DNA of 23,186 nt from positions 1 through 23,186 of the forward strand of contig NZ_CALGNQ010000011.1 of the NCBI RefSeq assembly GCF_937958535.1. The letters run 5' to 3'. A program made the translations under genes and the position numbers. The stretch is from an uncultured Georgenia sp. GTDB taxonomy: Bacteria > Actinomycetota > Actinomycetes > Actinomycetales > Actinomycetaceae. Shown in pieces: positions 17,749 to 23,186 of this stretch. The notes beneath the pieces are model-generated. The model saw only the letters and a program-made list of their open reading frames with translations. It did not search any database and had not been told where the DNA came from. Position 1 is the stretch's first letter; each line of letters starts with the position of its first letter.

Positions 17749-18705
17749 ATGTCGTCAGGAGAGAGCCCCCGCTGGGGCGTCGCCGTCGACTCGCCCACCG
17801 AGGAGCGCAACCCCCGCACCGTCGACCTCGACGTCGTCGACACCCTGGAGCTGCTCCGCCTCATCAACGCGGAGGACCAGCTCGTCCCCGACGCCGTGGC
17901 CGCCGCGCTGCCCGCGCTCGCGCGGCTCGTCGACGTCGCCGCGGAGCGGGTCCGCGCCGGCGGCACGGTTCACTACGTCGGCGCCGGCACGAGCGGACGC
18001 ATCGGCGTGGTCGACGCCGCCGAGCTGCTCCCCACCTTCCGCCTGGAGGACGGCGTCGTCACGGCGCACCTCGCGGGCGGGCCCGCCGCCATCGTGCGCG
18101 CCGCCGAGAACGTCGAGGACGACGCCGCCGCCGGGGCGAGCGACCTCGACGAGGTGGGCGAGCGCGACGTCGTCATCGGGCTCGCCGCCTCGGGCCGCAC
18201 CCCTTACGTGGCCGGCGCCCTCGCCCACGCCACCGAGCGCGGCGCCGTCACCGCACTGGTCACCTCCAACCCCCGCTCCCCGCTGCGCGGGACGGTGGAC
18301 GTCGAGGTCGTCGTCGAGACCGGGCCCGAGGCCCTCACCGGCTCCACCCGGATGAAGTCCGCGACGGCGCAGAAGCTCGTGCTCCACAGCTTCTCCACGG
18401 CGCTCATGGTGCGCCTCGGCCGCACCTGGTCCAACCTCATGGTCTCGATGGTGGCGACCAACCAGAAGCTGCGGGCGCGGACCGTGACCATCCTCCACCA
18501 GGCCACCGGCCTGGAGCGGGCCGCGTGCGAGCGGCTGCTCGAGGCGGCCGACGGCGACCTCAAGGTCGCCCTCGTCATGAGCCTCGCCGACACCGACACC
18601 GGCACCGCCCGCGCCGCGCTGGACGACGCCGGCGGCGTCGTCCGGGAGGCCGTGCGGTCCCTCACTCCTCCGAGCCAGACACCCCCGTCACGAAGGGAAC
18701 CATGA
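17749..18705 (+). CDS. murQ: N-acetylmuramic acid 6-phosphate etherase MurQ
   Basis: MurQ cleaves the lactyl ether of MurNAc-6-phosphate, giving GlcNAc-6-phosphate and D-lactate in the cytosol. The 318-residue protein shows the family hallmarks: NPRTVDLD (21-28), GAGTSGRIGVVDAAELLPTF (78-97, with Glu92 at the position of catalytic Glu83 of E. coli), RAAENVEDD (Glu120, matching the second catalytic acid), GLAASGRTPYV, and GPEALTGSTRMKSATAQK. Length is close to the usual 300. The ATG at 17749 is supported by GAGGAG 6 bases upstream; an in-frame ATG at 17698 lacks such a site. Its stop overlaps the start of the sugar-binding lipoprotein gene (ATGATG), so the two are translationally coupled. It is the first gene of a five-gene operon. 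Confidence 0.96.
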   Translation: MSSGESPRWGVAVDSPTEERNPRTVDLDVVDTLELLRLINAEDQLVPDAVAAALPALARLVDVAAERVRAGGTVHYVGAGTSGRIGVVDAAELLPTFRLEDGVVTAHLAGGPAAIVRAAENVEDDAAAGASDLDEVGERDVVIGLAASGRTPYVAGALAHATERGAVTALVTSNPRSPLRGTVDVEVVVETGPEALTGSTRMKSATAQKLVLHSFSTALMVRLGRTWSNLMVSMVATNQKLRARTVTILHQATGLERAACERLLEAADGDLKVALVMSLADTDTGTARAALDDAGGVVREAVRSLTPPSQTPPSRREP

Positions 18706-20036
18706 TGCAACGCCGCATGTACACCGCGACAGCGCTGTCCGCCGTCCTCCTCCTCGCCGCCTGCGCACCGTCGTCCGACGCCCCGGACCCGGGGGACGAC
18801 GCCACCGGCGACGAGCAGACCCAGGACGCGGCGAACGGCGAGGAGTGCGCCGAGGACGTCACCCTGCGGGTGTGGTCCTGGCGCACCGAGGACGCCGACA
18901 CCTACGAGAACGTCATCTTCCCGGCGTTCGAGGAGCAGAACCCGTGCATCACGGTGGAGTTCCAGGCCTTCGTCAACACCGAGTACAACCAGATCCTGCA
19001 GACCGGCCTCACCGGCAGTGACGGCCCGGACGTCGCCCAGGTGCGCAGCTACGGGCTGCTCCAACCGCTCGTCGAGGGCGGCAACCTCGTGGCGCTCGAC
19101 GACATCGTCCCGGAGGTGAAGGAGTTCGACGAGACCATCCTCGCCGGCGCCCTGGGCCGGGAGGACGGCCAGGTCTACGGCGTGCCCTTCGCCTCCCAGA
19201 CCCTGCAGATGTACTACAACGTCGCGATCTTCGAGGAGCACGGACTCGAGGAGCCCACCACGTGGGACGAGTTCATCGAGGTCAACGAGACGCTGGCCGC
19301 GGCCGGCGTGACCCCGATGTCCGTCGGCGGCCTCGACGCGTGGATGATGCCGATCGTCCACGACATCGTCGGCTCGGCCCAGTACGGCGGCTCGGAGTTC
19401 GAGGCCGCGGTCCTCGCCGGTGACACCGACTTCACCGACCAGGCCTACGTCGACTCCCTGCAGACCGTCGTCGACCTGCAGCAGTACATGCCGGAGAACG
19501 TCGTGGGCGTGAGCTACACCGACTCCCAGGTGCTCTTCACCACCGAGCAGGCCGCCATGTTCCCCGGCGGCTCCTTCGAGCTGGCCTTCTTCCAGGCGGA
19601 GAACCCGGAGATGGAGCTCGGCGTCTTCCAGGTGCCGCCGCCGCCCGGCTCCGCCCTGGACCACCCGGTGACCCCGGCGTACGCCGACGGCAACTGGGGG
19701 CTGAGCGCCAACAGCCAGCACCAGGAGGAGGCCGAGACGCTCATCAGGTGGCTCGCCACCCAGGAGTTCGGGCAGATGGTCGCCAACGACCTCAAGCAGT
19801 TCTCCCCGGTCCCCGGCGTCACCTTCGAGGACCCGCTGATGCAGGAGATGTGGGATCTGTACCAGGAGAACCCGGCGCCCTACCTGCACCTGGTGAACTT
19901 CCGCTACGGCGACCCGACCGGCACCGACCTCGTCGGTGCGGGCATCCAGGAGCTCTTCCTCGGGGACAAGGAGCCGGCCGAGGTGGCCGAGGACGTCCAG
20001 AACGGCCTGGCCGAATGGTTCACCCCGGGCCAGTGA
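18702..20036 (+). CDS. ABC transporter sugar-binding lipoprotein (CUT1, family 1)
   Basis: This is a 444-residue extracellular solute-binding lipoprotein. The lipobox LAAC places the lipidated Cys at residue 21 after a hydrophobic signal; an Asp/Asn/Glu-rich linker follows. The mature part has the CUT1 sugar-binder look: VTLRVWSWRTEDADTYE, FEEQNPCITVEFQ, GLTGSDGPDVAQVRSY, YGVPFASQTLQMYYN, EPTTWDEF, and DGNWGLSAN near the C-terminal hinge. ATG at 18702 overlaps the murQ stop by four bases (18705 is an alternative one codon later), with AAGGGAA upstream. Its stop overlaps the GTG of the first permease. Placement directly after murQ suggests MurNAc or a MurNAc-containing saccharide as ligand; this is inference, since binding specificity is not readable by eye. 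Confidence 0.93.
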   Translation: MMQRRMYTATALSAVLLLAACAPSSDAPDPGDDATGDEQTQDAANGEECAEDVTLRVWSWRTEDADTYENVIFPAFEEQNPCITVEFQAFVNTEYNQILQTGLTGSDGPDVAQVRSYGLLQPLVEGGNLVALDDIVPEVKEFDETILAGALGREDGQVYGVPFASQTLQMYYNVAIFEEHGLEEPTTWDEFIEVNETLAAAGVTPMSVGGLDAWMMPIVHDIVGSAQYGGSEFEAAVLAGDTDFTDQAYVDSLQTVVDLQQYMPENVVGVSYTDSQVLFTTEQAAMFPGGSFELAFFQAENPEMELGVFQVPPPPGSALDHPVTPAYADGNWGLSANSQHQEEAETLIRWLATQEFGQMVANDLKQFSPVPGVTFEDPLMQEMWDLYQENPAPYLHLVNFRYGDPTGTDLVGAGIQELFLGDKEPAEVAEDVQNGLAEWFTPGQ

Positions 20037-21004
20037 CCGCCACCTCCGCGCAGACCGCCTCCGTGGAGGCCGGGCAGCGCCACCGTCGTACCCTGACGGC
20101 GGCGCTGCCCACCCGGGTCGCGCTCCTGTTCATCGCCCCCGCGGCGATCCTCTTCGCGGTGTTCGTGCTGTACCCGATGGTCACCGCGGTGACGTACTCG
20201 ATGTACTCCTGGCGCGGGACCAGCCAGGAGGAGTTCGTCGGGCTGGCCAACTTCGTCCAGCTGTTCACCGCCGAGCCGTACCGCAGCGCCGTGCCGCGCG
20301 CCTTCGGGCACAACCTGCTGATGTTCGGCGGGGCGATGGTGGTGCAGAACTCGGTGGGCCTCGTCTTCGCCGCCATCCTGCACCGCCGCGCCCGCTTCCG
20401 GCGCCTGTTCCAGGTGCTGTACACGATGCCGTACCTCGTCAGCCCGCTCGTCGTCGGCTACCTGTGGTCGCTGCTCCTGTCCCCGCTGTTCGGGCCGGTC
20501 AACGCGGCCCTCAAGGCGGTCGGGCTGGACGCGCTGGCCCTGCCGTGGCTGGGCACGCCGACGACGGCGCTGTGGGTGGTCGTCCTCGTCACGGCCTGGC
20601 AGTGGGTCGGCTTCCCGCTGCTCCTCTACGGGGCCGCGCTCGGGGGGATCCCGCCGGAGCTGGACGAGGCCGCCGAGCTCGACGGCGCCTCCGGGCCCCA
20701 GCGCTTCTTCGCGATCACGCTGCCGCTCATGACGCCGATCATCGGCACGGTCAGCGTGCTCACCTTCATCTTCACCATGGAGGCCTTCCCGATCCCCTAC
20801 GCGCTGGGTGGCTCGACCGGGGCCCCGGCGGGCGCGACCGACGTCATGTCCCTCGTCTTCTACCGCACCGCCTTCGAGTCCGGGTCGTCCAACGCCATCG
20901 GCACGTCCTCGGCGATCGCGATCCTGCTCTTCCTCTTCATCTTCGGGCTCTCCACCGTCTTCACCCGCTGGTTCCGCCGCACCGAGGGGAGGATCCTGGG
21001 ATGA
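20033..21004 (+). CDS. ABC sugar transporter permease (MalF-like)
   Basis: This is a 323-residue inner-membrane permease with about six hydrophobic segments, starting after a short polar N-terminus (first segment about 29-50 with ALLFIAPAAILFAVFVLYP). The EAA loop that contacts the ATPase is clear: EAAELDGASGPQRFFAITLPL from Glu212. The ALLFIAPA start and YSMYSWRG block are typical of the MalF-type partner in CUT1 importers. The start is GTG at 20033, overlapping the binding-protein stop as GTGA. A longer frame upstream lies inside the binding-protein gene and was rejected. The stop overlaps the second permease as ATGA. It works as a heterodimer with that protein. Confidence 0.94.
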   Translation: MTATSAQTASVEAGQRHRRTLTAALPTRVALLFIAPAAILFAVFVLYPMVTAVTYSMYSWRGTSQEEFVGLANFVQLFTAEPYRSAVPRAFGHNLLMFGGAMVVQNSVGLVFAAILHRRARFRRLFQVLYTMPYLVSPLVVGYLWSLLLSPLFGPVNAALKAVGLDALALPWLGTPTTALWVVVLVTAWQWVGFPLLLYGAALGGIPPELDEAAELDGASGPQRFFAITLPLMTPIIGTVSVLTFIFTMEAFPIPYALGGSTGAPAGATDVMSLVFYRTAFESGSSNAIGTSSAIAILLFLFIFGLSTVFTRWFRRTEGRILG

Positions 21005-21927
21005 GCGCTGCCGTCCCCACCGCGCACCGTCCCGGCGGTGACGACGGGCACGCCTTCGTCCCGCCGGTGGTCGCCGCCCCGCTGCCGGGGCCGCGCAGGC
21101 CTCGCCGGGATCGGGGCTGGGCCGCCGCCGTGACGTCGACGGCGCTGTGGCTCTACGCCGCCGTCGCGGTCCTCCCGCTGCTCGTCATGGTGACGAACTC
21201 GCTGCGCGCCAACCGGGAGCTGGCCACCGAGCCGCTCGGGCTGCCGCTGCAGCCGGACTTCACCAGTTACCAGCGGGCCTGGATCGAGGCGTCCTTCTCC
21301 ACCTACTTCCTCAACTCGATCATCGTCACGGTCTCCTCCGTCGTCATCGCGACGGTGGTCTCGCTACTCGCGGCCTACGCCCTGGCCCGCGCCCGGGGGC
21401 GGCTCATGTCGGTCATCGAGACGGTCTTCGTCTCCGGCCTGATGATGCCGGTCTTCCTCATGATCGTGCCGATCTTCTACCTGCTGGACTCCTTCGGCCT
21501 CATCAGCAGCCGGCTCGGGCTGGTCATGGTCTACGCGGCGGTGAGCATCCCGTTCTCGGTGTTCGTCCTCACGACGTTCTTCCGGCAGCTGCCCGGTGAG
21601 CTGGAGGAGGCTGCCCGGCTCGACGGCGCCGGCCCGATCCGGATGTTCTGGAGCGTCATGGCGCCGCTCGTGCGCCCGGCCGTGGCCACCGTCGTCGTCT
21701 TCCGCTTCGTGCCGATCTGGAACGACTTCTTCTACCCGCTCATCCTCATCCGCAACCGGGCGAACTACACCCTGCCGGTGGGCCTGACGACGTTCTTCGG
21801 CGAGTACCAGACCGACTGGTCCACGCTCTTCGCGGGCCTGGTCATCGCGACGCTGCCGCTCATCGTGCTCTTCCTCGTCGCCACCCGGCAGATCATCGCG
21901 GGCCTGACGTCCGGGATGGGGAAGTAG
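21001..21927 (+). CDS. ABC sugar transporter permease (MalG-like)
   Basis: This is a 308-residue permease with an unusually long polar, Pro/Arg-rich N-terminus (about 40 residues) before the first membrane segment (STALWLYAAVAVLPLLVMVTNS). Five more hydrophobic segments and the EAA loop EEAARLDGAGPIRMFWSVMAPL (from Glu202) follow; the conserved WNDFFYPLILI after it is typical of MalG-type CUT1 permeases. ATG at 21001 overlaps the previous stop by four bases. No ATPase gene follows; a shared MsiK-type ATPase encoded elsewhere would be expected, as known for several actinobacterial CUT1 systems. The kinase gene begins 5 bases downstream. Confidence 0.94.
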   Translation: MSAAVPTAHRPGGDDGHAFVPPVVAAPLPGPRRPRRDRGWAAAVTSTALWLYAAVAVLPLLVMVTNSLRANRELATEPLGLPLQPDFTSYQRAWIEASFSTYFLNSIIVTVSSVVIATVVSLLAAYALARARGRLMSVIETVFVSGLMMPVFLMIVPIFYLLDSFGLISSRLGLVMVYAAVSIPFSVFVLTTFFRQLPGELEEAARLDGAGPIRMFWSVMAPLVRPAVATVVVFRFVPIWNDFFYPLILIRNRANYTLPVGLTTFFGEYQTDWSTLFAGLVIATLPLIVLFLVATRQIIAGLTSGMGK

Positions 21928-21932
21928 GTGGC

Positions 21933-22856
21933 GTGAGGGCGGTGCTCGCCGTCGACCTCGGCGGCTCCGGCTCCCGCGCCCGGCTCACGACGCCCGCCGG
22001 CGCCCGGGAGGCGGGCGGCGGCCGGCTCCGGGTGAGTCCGTCTGGTCTGGTGGCGGCGCCGCTGGTGACGGCGCTGGTCGAGACGCTCGGGGTGCGTGCC
22101 GGCGAGGTGGACGCGGTGTGCGTCGGGTCGAGCGGCATCCTCACCCTGTCCGACGGCCCGCAGGTGCTGTTCGCCGCGGTCCGCGAGGCGCTGGGCGAGG
22201 TGCGGACCGTCGTCGCCTCCGACGCGGTGACCTCCGCGGTCGGCGCCCTCGGCGGCCGTCCGGGGGCGGTGGTGCTCACCGGCACCGGGTCGACAGCGCT
22301 GGGCACGGACCTCGCCGAGTGCTGGCACAAGGTCGACGGCTGGGGCCACGTCCTGGGCGACGCGGGATCCGGCGCGTGGATCGGGATGCGGGCGCTGCAG
22401 GCCGCGCTCGAGCAGCACGACGGCCGCCGGGGCGACGCCGCCCGGCTGCTCGCCGCCGCGGTCGAGCACCTCGGGGCGCCCGAGACGTGGCCGCGGCAGA
22501 TCTACACCCGCGAGGACCGGGCCGGCGTGCTCGCCTCTGTCGTCCCCGACGTCGTCGCCCTGGCCGAGGACGACGACCCCGTGTCCCGGCAGCTCCTCAC
22601 CGCCGCCGGTCGGGAGCTGGCGCGCAGCCTCGCCGCGGCGCTGCGCCCGCCGGTGCCGCCGCTCGCCTCGTGGACCGGCGGGATCTTCCGCTCCGCCGCC
22701 GTGCTCACCGCGATGCGGGCAGAGCTGGCCCGGCTGCGCCCCGGGGCCGCCCTCGAACCGCCCCGGGGCACCTCCCTCGACGGCGCCGAGCTCCTGGCGC
22801 GACGAGCCGTGACCGGCGACCTGGTGCCAGCCGAGCCGTTCCTCACCGTCCACTGA
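21933..22856 (+). CDS. BadF/BadG-family sugar kinase, probable MurNAc/GlcNAc kinase (MurK-like)
   Basis: This is a 307-residue ASKHA-fold kinase of the BadF/BadG/BcrA/BcrD family. Visible motifs: phosphate-1 DLGGSGSRARL (8-18), Asp97 in ASDAVTSAVGA, phosphate-2 LTGTGSTALGT (115-125), GWGHVLGDAGSGAWIG (136-151), and WTGGIFRS near the C-terminus. Family members include N-acetylglucosamine kinases and MurK of Clostridium acetobutylicum, which phosphorylates MurNAc and GlcNAc at O-6. As the last gene of a murQ-ABC importer operon, it would supply MurNAc-6-phosphate to MurQ, a step done by the PTS in E. coli. The start is GTG at 21933, with AGGTGG just upstream, 5 bases after the permease stop. 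MurNAc specificity is contextual inference; the kinase family is clear. Confidence 0.88.
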   Translation: MRAVLAVDLGGSGSRARLTTPAGAREAGGGRLRVSPSGLVAAPLVTALVETLGVRAGEVDAVCVGSSGILTLSDGPQVLFAAVREALGEVRTVVASDAVTSAVGALGGRPGAVVLTGTGSTALGTDLAECWHKVDGWGHVLGDAGSGAWIGMRALQAALEQHDGRRGDAARLLAAAVEHLGAPETWPRQIYTREDRAGVLASVVPDVVALAEDDDPVSRQLLTAAGRELARSLAAALRPPVPPLASWTGGIFRSAAVLTAMRAELARLRPGAALEPPRGTSLDGAELLARRAVTGDLVPAEPFLTVH

Positions 22857-22857
22857 A

Positions 22858-22912
22858 CCGGACCCGGGCGCACGCTGCATGATGGACAATGCCGGACCCG
22901 GCGCACGATGCA
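22858..22912. repeat. Pair of about 21-bp imperfect direct repeats after the kinase gene
   Basis: CCGGACCCGG..CGCACG.TGCA occurs at 22858-22879 and again at 22892-22912, 34 bases apart, with one substitution and one single-base insertion. The second copy contains the small inverted repeat GCCGG-AC-CCGGC. It starts two bases after the kinase stop. It may be part of the operon's 3' end or of the neighbouring repeat element; no T-run is present. Confidence 0.6.
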
Positions 22913-23173
22913 CGGCCGGAAGGGATCTGTGCTGCCGGAAGAGTCAGAGTGATCCACGTGATGGGTCAGTCGGAGGGGCCAGACTGATCCACGTGATGGG
23001 TCAGCCAGACGGGTCAGACTGATCCACGTGATGGGTCAGCCAGACGGGTCAGAGTAATCCACGTGATGGGTCAGCCAGACGGGTCAGACTGATCCACGTT
23101 GTCGGTCAGCGGAGGGACTGATCCACGTGGCGAGTCAGTCTGACGTCTCCGGAACGACACTCCCTCTCGGCCG
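22913..23173. mobile_element. Possible IS21-like end(s) or small non-autonomous element
   Basis: The stretch is bounded by imperfect inverted repeats of about 40 bp: 22913-22952 and the complement of 23135-23173. Both begin CGGCCG, then share AGGGA, TGT, CCGGA, GTCAGA and TGA at matching positions; about 29 of 39 positions agree with one gap. The interior is filled by the 35-bp-periodic array. Ends with several internal repeats are known for IS21-family elements. No transposase frame and no clear target duplication are visible, and the window stops 13 bases later, so extent and nature stay open. Confidence 0.35.
22950..23138. repeat. Six-copy tandem array, 35-bp period
   Basis: TGATCCACGTGATGGGTCA starts at 22950, 22985 and 23020 without change, at 23055 with one change, and in diverged form at 23090 and 23119. 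Spacing is 35 bases four times more, the last step being 29. Each copy is an imperfect palindrome (TGATCCA-N5-TGGGTCA) that also contains CACGTG. The linkers between copies are themselves related (GCCAGACGGGTCAGAC). The linkers are too short and too alike to be CRISPR spacers. No coding frame was found in the region. Confidence 0.85.
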
Positions 23174-23186
23174 CCGCGCGTCCTGC

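Noticed and set aside
22502..22957. Minus-strand frame across the kinase 3' end
   Set aside because: It is antisense to a well-supported kinase gene, runs into repeat DNA, and shows no domain.
22950..23138. CRISPR array
   Set aside because: The period is 35 bases in total, the segments between motif copies are 10-16 bases and nearly identical to each other, and no cas gene is present.

Overview
The window is very GC-rich DNA with short intergenic gaps, GTG starts, strong third-position GC bias and translationally coupled genes. Together with the gene content (CUT1-type sugar ABC importer without its own ATPase, HrpA helicase, secreted SpoIID/LytB protein, PF03640-type lipoprotein) this points to a chromosomal segment of a Gram-positive actinobacterium, probably Micrococcales. 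The lineage is inferred from style and content, not from a marker gene. No rRNA, tRNA, CRISPR array or intact transposase gene was seen.

Left part (1-6560): two-carbon/lactate metabolism. The 3' end of a lactate/glycolate permease runs into the window on the + strand. It converges with a minus-strand cluster read in the order malate synthase (aceB), glcD, glcE, glcF. Glycolate oxidase (GlcDEF) would make glyoxylate and malate synthase would condense it with acetyl-CoA. A candidate promoter and inverted repeats precede aceB, and a strong hairpin separates aceB from glcD.

Middle part (6686-16721): housekeeping and envelope genes. They are a membrane-anchored endonuclease/exonuclease/phosphatase-fold protein divergent from the large helicase HrpA, a small unrecognised protein made of two similar halves, a secreted SpoIID/LytB-domain protein ending in five exact 135-bp repeats, a flavin-dependent monooxygenase-like protein, and a small lipoprotein.

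Right part (16725-22856): an RpiR-type regulator diverges from a tightly coupled operon of murQ, sugar-binding lipoprotein, two permeases and a BadF/MurK-type sugar kinase. I read this as a pathway that imports N-acetylmuramic acid (or a MurNAc-containing sugar) through an ABC transporter, phosphorylates it inside the cell, and splits it into GlcNAc-6-phosphate and D-lactate. It would replace the phosphotransferase route of E. coli, and it is the most interesting system in the window.

The last 330 bases hold no gene. They carry a pair of about 21-bp direct repeats and then a roughly 260-bp stretch bounded by imperfect 40-bp inverted repeats and filled with six copies of a 35-bp-periodic motif. 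This resembles the repeat-rich end(s) of an IS21-like element or a small non-autonomous derivative, but no transposase is visible.
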